From NCBI GenBank assembly GCA_001584585.1, contig LSYV01000069.1, positions 112,224 through 126,439 on the forward strand: a stretch of 14,216 nt of DNA, given 5' to 3'. Numbering within the stretch: position 1 is the stretch's first letter; every line of letters begins with the position of its first letter. Position numbers and translations under genes: made by a program. The DNA comes from Gonium pectorale (taxonomy: Eukaryota > Chlorophyta > Chlorophyceae > Chlamydomonadales > Volvocaceae). Positions 1 through 10,600 of this stretch are shown one piece after another. The notes under the pieces are model-generated. The model was not told the DNA's origin and ran no database searches. It worked only from the letters and a program-made list of their open reading frames with translations.

Positions 1-466
1 CTGCGATGCAGGCAGGCGTGGTAGTGAAGTTTTGGTCCCTGTTGCGCGACTTCGCTGACCTCGGTTTGCCGCGGAAGGGCTGGGATGGTGTGTCTGCTGG
101 GCACCCCTTCCTGCGGGTCGTGGCGGGACGCCTGCACTGCGCGGAGTGACGCATTGGTCTCTCTCGTTTTTACCTTGGTTTCCTTGTTTGCCACCTCGCT
201 TGATACCTGTGTGTGGGCCTGTCGACCGGTATGTACTTTTTGCCGCTCGTGGTCGGGACTGGCTCCGGGATGGCGCGGGTTAGTGTTTCCACAGACATGG
301 TTGGACTTGTTGGGTGGCGGGCCTCTATTGTGCACGGCCCGTGTGTGGGTTTCTTCCCAACCCAGCCGCGGGCCCCCTGAGTGGGTTAAGCACTCGGCCA
401 CTGTTTCATTGCTTGGTTTGTCTGCTGGTGCTGCCTTGCTGCCCCTACTTTCGCAGTAATTTCCCG

Positions 467-558
467 GTGGCAGGCCGGGTCCCCCAGCGTCGGGGGTACT
501 GTAACGAAGTCTGTCTGTCTGCCACGCCAAAATGCCGGGTTCGATTCCCGCTCCCCTC
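467..558 (+). other. tRNA-like / Pol III B-box-like sequence
   Basis: Bases 537-549 read GGGTTCGATTCCC, which matches the T-arm and internal B-box of a tRNA. An A-box-like stretch (TGGCAGGCCGGG, 469-480) lies about 57 bases upstream, and a 5-bp hairpin (481-485 with 492-496) lies between them. No 5' strand pairs with the would-be acceptor after the T-arm, and no proper anticodon arm can be drawn. A tRNA-derived SINE or decayed tRNA gene is possible, as is coincidence. Confidence 0.25.
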
Positions 559-800
559 ACCCGGATCGCCATCCTGCCCCGAAGCAGGAGGAGAAGGAGG
601 AGATGCGGCAGCAGCCTCGAGCGCGGCCAGGGGTTGGACGGCTGGGAGGAGACGCTCCATCCAGCGCGTTTCGGAAGGCCGGGGGTGACGCGTCACCGAT
701 GTCGGCGCCGGGCCCGCGGCCACCACCTCGCGCCCTTCTCGACATCGGAAACGGCAAGACAATTATGCGGCGGTCATCGTCGAAGGAACAAGTAGGGGAA

Positions 801-817
801 AAGCTTCCTTGAAGCTT
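801..817. repeat. Short perfect hairpin
   Basis: AAGCTTC (801-807) and GAAGCTT (811-817) form a 7-bp stem around a 3-base loop. It lies in unassigned DNA and no function is inferred. Confidence 0.5.
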
Positions 818-1392
818 GGAAAAGGGCGGAGCCCCGTGAGACCGTACCGGGGATTAGGGTCATGAAGGGTGGAGCGTGTATGTGTATCGTAGCGGATGCA
901 TGGGCAGGGGCAACCGGATCGACATGACCCGCACCCGCACGCACGCACCCGCCCTAGTAAGGGGTGGGGGAGCGAGACAGAGAGGCATAATCGTGTCAAC
1001 CCGTCATGAACCCCAGTGTTTGTCCGCAAACGGGCACCAATGTTCGTTAGAGAAGGCCCGCTTGGCTTGTGCGGGTTTAGTCGGAACCGTGCCGGGTCCA
1101 TGAGTTGACATTGTTGCGAGAATTGTGAGCGCCAGCAAGCAACTCAAAGGGCAGGCGCATAGCATCTGTATATGCATATCTCACGGTATAATCGTGGCTA
1201 TTTCCCGGCGCAGTTGGTGTTGTTTGGTTGGGGCAGCTTTCCAAGGCTGACCAGCAAATGGACGCGTTGACCATCGCCAAATGCAAACCAACGGCTATGG
1301 AATTCTACACACATATAAGAAATACTATTATTATGAGATTGCACTATTTAGTTTAGCGTGGGATGGAGTTTGGTGCGGACGGGGGAATCCCA

Positions 1393-1446
1393 GGGGGCTC
1401 CGCCCCCCCCCCCCCAATGCCGCTTCGCGGCGGGGGCTCCGCCCAA
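1393..1446. repeat. Cluster of GC-rich palindromic hairpins
   Basis: Three hairpins with 3-base loops occur in about 54 bases. The first and third have GGGC-TCC-GCCC cores. The middle one is GCCGC-TTC-GCGGC. A run of about 14 C separates the first two. Small GC palindromes of this kind are common spacer repeats in algal genomes, including green algal organelle DNA. They look like dispersed repeats, not coding sequence. Overlapping open frames rich in Gly, Pro and Arg come from this composition. Another C run follows at 1508-1519. Confidence 0.7.
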
Positions 1447-1821
1447 AAAAGTGGGGCAGGTTGTTTACGGGCGGGTGGATGGGCGCGTGGGCGTTTTTTT
1501 TGGAACGCCCCCCCCCCCTCCGGATGTGTTTATCCTGCGCACCGTGTGTGGCGCGCTCAGGCGGGGGCGGGACCGCCACCGCCGCCGCTTCTTACCCTGC
1601 TGCGGCGTCGGGTCAGTGCGTGCGTGTGTGCGTGGTTGGATGTTAGGCGGCGGCGTCCTTCGTTGGGACATGCAGTCGCGCGCCGCCCATCCACACCTGT
1701 ACATTGAGGGTGTGTGTTGCCCACCTGCCTGTCCAAGCTCGTTGCACGAACGGCCGCGCCGCTTGCCCAACGCCGGGCAACCCCGCCTAACTGCCGCGAC
1801 TCGCTCGTCGTCCCGTCCTCC
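1447..1821. other. Unassigned GC-rich spacer
   Basis: This stretch contains homopolymer C and T runs and GC-rich low-complexity sequence. No exon, motif or repeat family can be supported. It may belong to the intron upstream of the exon at 1916. Confidence 0.4.
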
Positions 1822-1885
1822 GTGACCCGGTATCACCGTGATCCGGTTTCACCGTGATCCGGTATCACCGTGACCCGGTTTCACC
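1822..1885. repeat. 16-base minisatellite, four copies
   Basis: Four contiguous 16-base units start at 1822, 1838, 1854 and 1870, with consensus GTGAYCCGGTWTCACC. A partial fifth unit (GTGA) follows. Each unit has inverted arms GTGA...TCAC. Variants alternate: units 1 and 3 have TAT where units 2 and 4 have TTT. The array ends 30 bases before the splice acceptor of the exon at 1916, so it is probably intronic. Confidence 0.9.
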
Positions 1886-1915
1886 GTGAGCCCGCGCACA
1901 CACCGGCGCTTGCAG

Positions 1916-2034
1916 GCGACATGCTGCGCGATCGTCAATCCGTGTTCGCCAACGCCGAGGAGTACTTGCGGCTGTGGAGACAAAAGGCGCCCGCTGCCGA
2001 GGAGTCTGCGTCCTCGGAGTCGTTGTCAGCATAG
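1916..2034 (+). CDS. Terminal exon of a plastid S1-like protein
   Basis: This exon follows a consensus acceptor (TTGCAG, ending 1915). It starts in phase 1 (GC completing a Gly codon) and then reads D-M-L-R-D, a V-F-x-x-A-E-E stretch and L-W-R-Q, followed by an acidic Ser-rich end and TAG at 2032-2034. Plastid and cyanobacterial ribosomal protein S1 end with this motif: the last S1 domain closes with LSTK-x-LEP-x-PGDM, then R-N/D-P-x-x-V-F/Y-x-K-A-E-E and a charged helix. The exon is homologous to the tail exons A1-A4 of the downstream gene but is the only one that terminates. The matching S1 exon is not found in bases 1-1915. It is therefore either the last exon of a gene whose body lies upstream of the window or an orphan left by rearrangement. 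No clear polyadenylation signal was seen nearby. Exon identity is firm; whether it is expressed is unknown. Confidence 0.75.
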
Positions 2035-5000
2035 ACGGCCCAGCCACAACCAGCAGGTGGTGCCGCCCCCGCTGTATGCATGTGTTTATTTGGGGGCCCG
2101 TGCAGGACGTGCCCGGCCGCCTTGGATGCATGGCGGCAGCTGCAGCGGCGACGGCTGTTGTCATGACCGACACAGCAGCGGCAACGGCAGCCACACATTG
2201 ACAGTGCGCCCTTGGCCGCGCTCGGGACCAGGGCGGCAGGAATTATGGGTAGCACGCCTCGTGCTGGGCTTGCTGTGGTGGGTAGGGGCGGGGGGCGCTT
2301 GGGGGGGCGTGAGGAGGTGTGGCCGGGCCGCTCAAGGGGACAGTGCTGATTACCCGAGAGCCGTTGCCGAGCTCCGCCACCTTTCTGCACCCGCTTGCTA
2401 CCGGCATGATCCGCAGCGCTCCAGAGGGTTCTAGGGCTGCGGTGTGTGGGATCCAAGGCCGGGTCCATCTGGGGTTGATTGGCTCGCTGAGCGGGTGGGT
2501 GGGCATGCTGGCTTCGCCGGATGTGCACCCAGCTAGGGAGCGAGGCTCTGCAGCGTCGCGGGCCAGACGGGCGGTGCACGCACGCGCGTTGGTGTTGCTT
2601 GTAGTAAGACTGCAGGGTAATGAAGAACCTGGCAAGAGCGAGTTGCTGGAAGGCGGCGGCAGCGCCTTGCATTGCGGGTCTGCTGGAGGAGCCGCTCTGC
2701 TGTGTAAAGAAGGAACAGAGTCATGCGGGGGCGGGTTTGATTCGGTGTTGATGTCGGAACAGTGAGGACGACGGGCGAGGGTGGTGGGTCTATCCCGGCA
2801 AAGGCGACCGTCCGGCGCTCGGGACGCTCGCCGCCGTGCATTTTGTTGAGGGCGGGGCGGCGAACGCGCAGTAGTGGGCTGCAGTGGTCTGCAGTGGCAG
2901 CGGCTGGCCGGTGGAGTGGAGCCGCGTGGATTTGAAAACATGATTACCGGTGTCTGTCAAAGCCTGTGCGGCTGATCCGAGAGCTCGCGCCGCTGCGACT
3001 CTGACCAGCTGTAAGGCACTATCAAAACGTGGGCTTATGTCGTCACGAGCCGTTTGGTCAAGGCGCAAAGAGAGGACTAAGGCAAGGAGTGTGCCATCCG
3101 TTCCAGAAGAGTCGATGTCAGTCCAGATCCGCATCATTCTATCACGAGGAAGGGAACATTCCTTCACTCGCCTGGTGAACCATCGTATGCACCGCGCTCG
3201 AAGCGAGCGAGCGAGGCGAGGCAGGTCAGCAGGAGCCTCCAGTCACGCCTATCTCCAACACGCTCCAGCCATGAACATATGTAGATGGCGACCTGCGGGG
3301 CCGCGGGACGGGGTCCAAGCAAGCTGTAGGCTGCAAGCTGCTTCCTCTACCTGCTGCGGTGCGGTAGGTGTGCCTCGGCACGCGGGGAGAGGGCAGAGGC
3401 CGGGCGGAAGGCCACGCACTTTCGGCGTGCCGCCCTCACTCGTCCATAAACCACTGACGGATGCATGCCTCTGATGTGCCCGGAATCCGCGGCAGGTCCA
3501 CGGCCCTTCCGCAGCTGCCTACTGTGCGTGTGTCGCGGAACGGCCGGCCTGATGTATGTGCCGTACGAGCGTGGGAAAGGCAGAAAGTAGAAGCAGGGAA
3601 GCCTGCTGTGTGTCAGGGCCCAATGGTATTTCAGGACAGCCAGATCGCGGCACCGCCCTTAGCATCCCCATTCCCCCGACCGGCAAGGCGCACGCTGCCG
3701 TACAGGTGTGGCGCAGCCCCCAGACGTGCGGGGGAGGGGAGACGGTGGTACCACGAACTGCCGGTGCCAGCCAGCGCGCGGCGGCACACGACACACCTCT
3801 CCGGGTCTCCGACGTCTGGATGGGCCCAGCAGCACGTTTCCAGGCCGTAGTACACGAACGTCACCGCGTCAGGTCCATGTGCATGGGCGGTACACACCCC
3901 AAAATGGGCCATGTCCAGAAGGTCGACTGCATGGCGGCCGAGGGAGACGAGCAGTCGGGCTCTCCCGTTTCGGCCCAGCAGTCAAGTTGCCCTGCTATAT
4001 ATGTCCACATGCCACTTGCTGATCCGCCCGCCACGGCTGTGCCCTGTGTGACCCCTGCCGCATGCTTCACTCCGTCTCTCCGCATGCACCCCTGCCTATA
4101 TATGTGCCCATTTTCATGCACTCCCTGCTGTTCCGCACGCGCCCTTTCAGGCGGTAGGGATCTGCCCTCCAGACCGCCTCATGGGCCCTGGGCTTTACAG
4201 CCGTCATCTCGCTGTTTCGTCTCCTCCTTCCCCCCTTTTTTGCCCCCGGGCCCGTACACGTAGGACCCGCTGCCGTACCCGGACTCTCCAACTCGACCAT
4301 GCGGACTACCGCCTTTCCTACCGGTCCATCGGGGGTCGACTACGGCGGCGGGAGCGCTTTGGCCTGCTTCTGCGCGCCGCCCATGTCAACTAACATGCCC
4401 GCGACTGCTACCAGCACCGACGGTAGGTACCTGACTCCGTATCTTTGTCATTCATTCCAGGTCTGTATTACGTCACTCGGTGGACCGGGGGTATGGGCTG
4501 GGTGCCCCGATCGAGACTAGTAGCCGCTGGCCGCCGATGGACTGGTAACATCGTCGACCGCACCGCTCGCCGGGCCCTAGAAGGCACCATCTGGGACATA
4601 CAGCCAGGTATCTTTGCCAGTGCTCCACACCGGGAGGGCCCGTCTGCTCGTCTCCCTCGGACCCTCGCCCTGTATTCGGCGCCCTGATGGAAACACTGCA
4701 CCCCCGGGTGTGTATGGCCGTAGAGGTCGCCTTCCCTGTTTCAGTTTCCTCTTTCGGTATGTGGATGGAGATCTGCTGGCTGCATGGGCGCTGCCGCCGG
4801 CATTGCCACCAGCTCAGCGGCGGCCAGCGATTACATGACCTGCGGGCGCGCAGCCCAACTTGCCCGGCGGCGTGGTACATACAGGGAAGAAAGGACATAG
4901 GACGGTGACAGGTACCGTCGGTGCAGGCAGCGGTCGCGGGCGTGTAGGCACGGCGACGCGCAGATCGATAGATGCAGCACTCCCTCCCCACGTCCCCAGT

Positions 5001-7427
5001 ACTCGGCCGCGGTGGGAAAGTGCGCATAGGGGCAGAAGGCCACAGGATGGGATTATGAGACATGAGTAGGAGGAGCGCAGCAGTTCCTGCTGAGACTGCC
5101 GCGGCCCTGGGTGGCGGCGGCGACGCCGACGGCGATGGCGTCAGCGCCTGCCGGACGTCGAGAGTCGCGGTGATCTGCCGGGCACGCTCGGGGTAGGGCG
5201 GCCTCGGCGTGCCGCTTTGTGGCAAGGGCGCTTTCTCACGTGCCGGCCGCCTCTGGCGGCAGGCGGCTGCGATCGACCGTGAGATCAGGCCTCAGGCCGG
5301 GGCCTTCCCTTCTGCTTCTTTGTACGCAGGTTGTGCTTGGGATTGTCCCTCTTCTTGCTGTGTGCTGTAGGGGGCGCTGTCCCTGGGTCGTAGCGCGGTG
5401 CGGTGCGGTTGACGGCGCGAAACTGCAGGCGGTGGTCTGTAGGGCAGATCCCCACCGCCTGCATGGATACAGAGTTACAGACTCGACGCAAAGCAAACAA
5501 AAGTGGGAAGTCCGTGCACAGAGGCAACCAAGCGACACACAGGAGGCGAGCCGTGGCCTGGTGGATCAGCGATGCTGGTTAGGCGGCACTCCGGGGGATG
5601 ACGACGCCGCGCTTCCAGGACAGGCCGGAGCGAGGGGGGGCTTGGGCTGGCTGGGAGGCTGCACTGCGGGGGGGGGGGAGAGGCTGGCAGATTGCTCCAG
5701 GATAATAGCACGTGCAGCGGGTGGCAGAAGTCGTAGCACTCGGCGTGGCGGCACGACGTCGACATGTGGCGGCACGGGGGGCAGTTGAATGGGAACTGAA
5801 GGAGTGGTTGTGTCAATCAGAGGTTGGAGCGGGTGGGCAATGGCCTCGCAGACCAAGTACCAACAGGTACGACGTCGCTGCCGCCTATCGTCCCCTCCCC
5901 GCCCCGAGCCCAGAACCGCGACAATAGGAGGGGTCGACGACGGCGCGACGACGGCGATGTTAATTGAAGGGGGCAGACGGGACGGCGCGGGAGCGCAGGA
6001 TGGAAACGCTGCAATTGGGGAGCCACACCTCCACGGACATACGCACCCGAAGGCGCGATGTTTCCAGCAGGGCGGGCGCGCGGGCGGTACAGAAAAAGGC
6101 AAGCGAGCGAGGCAAACGAGCAGATAGACGTACCCAAGCCCCGGTCCTGGACGGGACAGCTTACCAGGGCAGCGTTGATACTACGTTACCTCACTCGAAT
6201 GGTCGTGGGCGGTCTTCGCGGGAGTGCCGACTTCACACCGGTCAATCGGCGAGCAGCGGCAACCAGACCCGCGTGCGCCCGACCTGCCCACCCAAAACGA
6301 CGAACGTCGATAAGCAGACCTGTAAGGATGAACGCAAGCCGCCGCTGCCGTAGCGGGCGGCGGCAGGCAGTGACGCCGGGGTGGCCACCGGTGCCGACAA
6401 CTTGGAATACGGTGTTCGAAAGGGCCTTGGAACGAACTGCTGGCGGCGGCAACGGTGGCGGTAACGGCAGCTCCGCCCACCACGTCCGGGTACGACAATT
6501 CGGTGCGATTCCACGTCAGCCGGCGGATCGCAGTACTTGCGATGCCCCTGCCCGACTGCAAATCCCTGACCGCGTGTGTCACTCCCAGCCAATCGCGCGC
6601 GCACGGGGTAAGCCGAAGGGACGGTCCGGCAGGACGTCCGGGGTAAGGCCGCCCGCCATCTGTGAAGCCTCGCACTTGCTTGTGACGCAACGTGGTGCGT
6701 GCGTGGGCCGTGACCTTTGCCCCCTGCATGTGTGCGGACCGGTGTGCAAACGTGCGCTGGGATTCGATCAGAGCAGGATCTGTTCTGGATTCGATGCCTG
6801 TCTGGCGCCAAGCACGCACCATGCTTGGCTGTCGTACAGTTTACGTAAGAGGCGTGCTTGGAGCCGTCAGGACACGCGGACCGACTGCACTTCAGCCAAC
6901 CGCGTATGCACCGGTGTGCAAAGGCGCGTGGCGTGTGGGCAGGTTCAAGTCGTGTAGGGGGCTGGCCAGCTAGACCACACGCCAAGGCGTGCTACCGGAC
7001 CAGAACATGGGAAAATGATGAAAGCCTTGCATGTCTGGCATGTATACGCAGAAGGACGCGCCCCAGTACGGCGCATGCCACGGCACGGTTCGCCGGCGGG
7101 CGCCCCCATGCCTCCACATGGCAACAGTAGAAGTATGGAAATTAATCGAAAGGACGAAGTAAAGGCAACAGGACCGGTGGACCGCCCGCCGATTCCCAAA
7201 CTGCTTGGATCGATCGATCCGTGAATAGCACGGCGCCCTGCCACCGATCGACTTTGCACACCTGCTCCTATGCCGCAGTGCCCTTCACTGGCCATAACAC
7301 TGCTGCGTATCATATGCATGTCGTGTATGTGTGTCGTGTCGAGTTACTAGAACTTGCCACGACCGATTTCAATCGAAGCAATCAAAGATAGCAACTCATG
7401 CCAATCTAGCTTCTTCGATTGTCCTAG
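2035..7427. other. Long spacer without a supportable gene
   Basis: This is about 5.4 kb between the terminal exon at 1916-2034 and the first exon of the next S1-like gene. Many overlapping open frames occur on both strands. The longest are 6058-6957 (+, 299 codons), 4473-5225 (-, 250), 1935-2672 (-, 245), 6242-6985 (-, 247) and 3556-4263 (+, 235). None shows a recognisable domain or the strong G/C-ending codon bias of the S1 exons, and the larger ones overlap on opposite strands. A pair of TATATATG repeats (3996-4003, 4097-4104) and a few exon-like segments are discussed under findings. The first bases after 2034 are presumably 3' UTR. The bases just before 7428 are presumably promoter and 5' UTR of the S1-repeat gene, but no clear TATA box is visible there. 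Confidence 0.45.
3991..4135 (+). repeat. Degenerate direct repeat carrying TATATATG
   Basis: CCTGC followed by TATATATGT and a CC-rich stretch occurs at 3991 and again at 4091, 101 bases apart, with related flanks (CATGC, CACT/CTCC, GCTG). This suggests an old tandem duplication of about 100 bases. Each copy contains a TATA-like octamer. No downstream gene can be supported, so calling it a promoter would be speculative. Confidence 0.4.
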
Positions 7428-7625
7428 ATGTCCGCGACCACAATGCGCCTCGGCATGCGCACCGGCGGGACACCTTCTTGCCAATCCTTCTGGGCCTTCA
7501 GGATTAGGGGACCACATCGCCAACTGCTGCCAATCCAGCGGAATGTTTCCTCGGGAGCCTCGACGGGAGACACCGGCAGAAGGTCGGCGGCTGCTGGCAA
7601 GTCCAGCGACTCCAGCCGTATCAAG
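7428..7625 (+). CDS. Exon 1: putative plastid transit peptide
   Basis: ATG at 7428 is directly preceded by an in-frame TAG (7425-7427), so no earlier start is possible in this frame and exon. The 66 codons encode a Met, then a Ser/Thr/Arg/Gly/Ala-rich peptide almost free of acidic residues until its last third (near the end: G-R-R-S-A-A-A-G-K-S-S). That composition suits a chloroplast transit peptide. The exon ends AAG|GTATGA in phase 0, matching the phase-0 start of the S1 exon at 7956. A short upstream ATG at 7399 would give only three codons. The opposite strand of the same stretch is also open (about 80 codons) and is the main competing reading. Confidence 0.55.
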
Positions 7626-10600
7626 GTATGATTGTTCCCCACGCCGTCCCACGCACACACAAGCAAGCAAGCAGCTCATCCCCCGACCACCACTCAGTTT
7701 CCCTCGACTGCAAATCTTCACTGGCAACTACTTATTACGCTCGTTCATTATTATTCCCCGAATAGCGAAGCGCCACACACAGCAGCCTTGATAGATACTG
7801 GCAGCGTGAGGGCAGCAGCGTGCCGCTAGACATACATGCTACTGGCACCTGGCTACCTAGCTACGCACCGCATACCCGTCCCTCGCGGCCCTACGCCCAT
7901 CCATGATGACCGCTAATGGAACCATATCCATCCATCCACCCGCCTCCATCCACAGCCCGGGGACCTGGTATCTGGAAAGGTGACGTCGGTGGAGCCCTCC
8001 GGCGCAAGGCTGGACCTGGGAAAGTCCGTACCGGGCTTCCTGCATGCCAGCCGCATCAGCTCCCAGCACGTGGCCAGCGCTGCGGACGTGCTGGCGGAGG
8101 GCGACGAAGTTACGGCGCTGGTGCGGCGGACGGAGCCGGGCAGCCGCGTGGAGCTGACCACTAGGGAGCTGGAGCCAGAGCCGGGTACGGAGGGCTATCC
8201 TAGGAGGGCGTTGTTGGCGTGTCGCAGTCGGCACGGAAGTGCTCGGCCAGCCATGCGCAGGTAGGTGTGGGGGTCGCTAAGAGTAGGATGCTTGCAGCGC
8301 ACCCTGGTGTGCCGTGCCTTGCGAGTCCTGAGCGACCGAGGTGGATGGGTCGCCTAGATCGCCTGGTGGCTGCAACTGAATTGCCTTGCTCATACATAGC
8401 TAGCTGTCGTTCGCTGTGCTATTTATATTGGCTTATCCTGGCTTATCCTGGCGTTTACATGCCACACTTTGAGAACCTCGCCGCGCGCCGTTCATGTTCG
8501 TTTACCGGTGTATGTATGTAAACGTCGCTGCCATGCATGCACACACGCACGCACGCGCAGCGTCCGTGTTGAAATGAAACGACGCCCGTGTGCACACGGA
8601 TCGGTGAGCGCCAAGTCAAGGGCCTGCCTCGCTTGTCAAGGGCCTGCCTTCCCCTGGCTGCCTCGCTCGTCGCCAGTTGGCTCGCTCACACTCCTGAACT
8701 GCGCGGTACAGCCATGCATCGGCCATTCCTTCGTGCATTCCACCCATCCCTCCCTCCGGTTTCGCTTCAGGCGACATGCTGCGTGAACCCCAGCTGGTGT
8801 ACAGCCGCGCGCCACAGGAGGCACTCCCGAAGGTACATACCCTCCCAGCGGTTATGCGTGTAAGGCACGTTGCCGTATGTCATATCATGTTCATTTGGAG
8901 CTCTCGATAATCACCACTCACGCGTGAAAGCAGCAGGAGACCCGGGACTGGTGCTCGACGTCGGGTTGGTGATGCTGCCCATGCGTTGTATGTGGCCGCC
9001 TACGCTGCCGGTTTCTGTGACGTGTACATACGCGGTTGCCCGGCTTCACGTGCTCTCACACCTTGCTGCACGTGGCACTGCCTCTGGCCTCACAGGTTGG
9101 TGACCTGGTGATGGGGACGGTGACGTCCATCAAGCCCTTGGGCGCTTTCGTCGACCTGGGCTCCGGCCTGATTGGTCTGCTGGCGGCAAGCAACTTCAGC
9201 GCCTCGCCCGTGACGAATCTCGAAGAGTTCATGTCGATCGGGGACGAGGTGACCGCCCAGGTATGGTTAAAAATGCGCCGTAATGGGCTTCCGCGCGCGC
9301 GTGTACTTACATATGGCATTCAGGTACATCAGCGGCGTACATCATATGGCATACTATACGGCACACGAAACGCATGTTGGATGAAATCCACTGGCATACA
9401 TGCATGTGACAACGAACCTGGTATATGTATGTATACATACGGCACCACAAGCTAGCGGCAATTGAAACATGCTTGGCTTCATTTGTCATACCTATCTACC
9501 TCTCCATCCATAAACATCGATCTCCCGCCCCGGCGGCCTGAACGAAGGTGAAGAAGGTTAACAACAAGGAAAAGCGCCAAGTGTCGCTGAGCACCAAGGT
9601 TCTTGAACCGGAGGCAGGTGCGTTGGTGCACGGGGCGTCCCATCCACTGGTGCGACGCCATGTGCATGTGTATTTATTTCCTTGCTCCATTCCTCGCACG
9701 TCCGTCCGTCAACATGGGGCACCCCTGCCGTCATTACCTGCCATACAGCAGGCAGGGCAGTTGCTTGCTTGTATGTAACGTTCGCGTATAGAGCTACGAA
9801 CGGGATGTATGTGCAGAAGGCAGGGTGTTGGCAAATGATATAATAAGAGGGGGTCTGTGCGTGTGTATGGGCGGCACGCACGCACGCCGGTGCAGATTCA
9901 GGGGCGCTTGTCTGTAGTGTTGTCGAAAGCCCTTACTTTGTTCGTAGTCATACGGTCTGCCCCGGGCTCGCCCCCCGCCCAGGCGACATGCTTCGGGACC
10001 CCAAGGCGGTGTACCAGCGCGCGGATGAGACGGCCAGGATGCGCAGGGAGGCGCTCCCGAAGGTGCACACCAAACCAGCTAGAGAGAAGGGTGCTGCTGC
10101 TGATGTTAGGAGTCGAGGGGTCTGGCGCAAGGACGCAGCCTATATGCTGCCATTGATAGATATGGATGCCACTGGTGCGGGAGAACGTCATCGCGCACCT
10201 GATGACTTGCTCTGTGCCCGCCGGCCCTACTGGCGACGTCGTGCGTGCCTTCGGGTGTGTATGATGACCTACCGGAGAGGCGGGCTTCCTCGCTCTTTCT
10301 GCGCAGATTTCTCTTGCTCTGAAGGAGCACCAACGGGGATAGATGCGATGCCACCTTTGATGCCATGGACCCGCCGCTACGCTGCTGCTGCCCTCGCTCA
10401 ACAGGTTTACGACCTGGTCTCGGGGAGAGTAGCGGCCATACGGCCCTCGCGGGGCGCCTACATCGACCTGGGCTCGGGCGTGGTTGGTCGGCTGATGATC
10501 CGGGACGTCAGCGCCTCCCCAGTGACGACAGACCTCGGACAGCTCATGGCGGTTGGGGACGAGGTGAAGGCCCAGGTGCGTAGCCTGGGGTAGGTAGCTA

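Larger units (their letters stand above)
1..1380. other. Unassigned region, no supported gene
   Basis: No exon or protein family is recognisable on either strand. The first ~450 bases are richer in GT and T runs than what follows and contain a 124-codon open frame (85-459, +) with no recognisable motif. The stretch could be the end of a mobile element. The only structures seen are a tRNA-like T-arm near 536-550 and a short perfect hairpin at 801-817; both are listed separately. The overlapping open frames at 445-1103 look like chance frames in GC-rich DNA. Confidence 0.5.

Noticed and set aside
1822..1885. CRISPR array
   Set aside because: The 16-base units are directly contiguous with no spacers, and the window is clearly eukaryotic.
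1935..2941. Minus-strand frames of 245 and 232 codons
   Set aside because: Their sequences are Pro/Arg/Ser-rich with no recognisable domain, and one runs antisense through the well-supported terminal exon at 1916-2034.
5566..6102. Proline-rich minus-strand frame of 178 codons
   Set aside because: The proline richness follows from G-rich runs on the plus strand. No domain, splice structure or start context supports it.
6058..6985. Long open frames on both strands (299 codons +, 247 codons -)
   Set aside because: A frame of this length is mildly surprising in GC-rich DNA. However, the two overlap on opposite strands, are rich in Arg, Ala and Pro, and show no motif or codon bias like that of the S1 exons.
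7424..7666. Minus-strand open frame of about 80 codons opposite exon 1
   Set aside because: It has no acceptor or donor that connects it to anything. The plus strand has a start after an in-frame stop, transit-peptide composition and a donor in phase with the next S1 exon. It remains the main alternative to exon 1.
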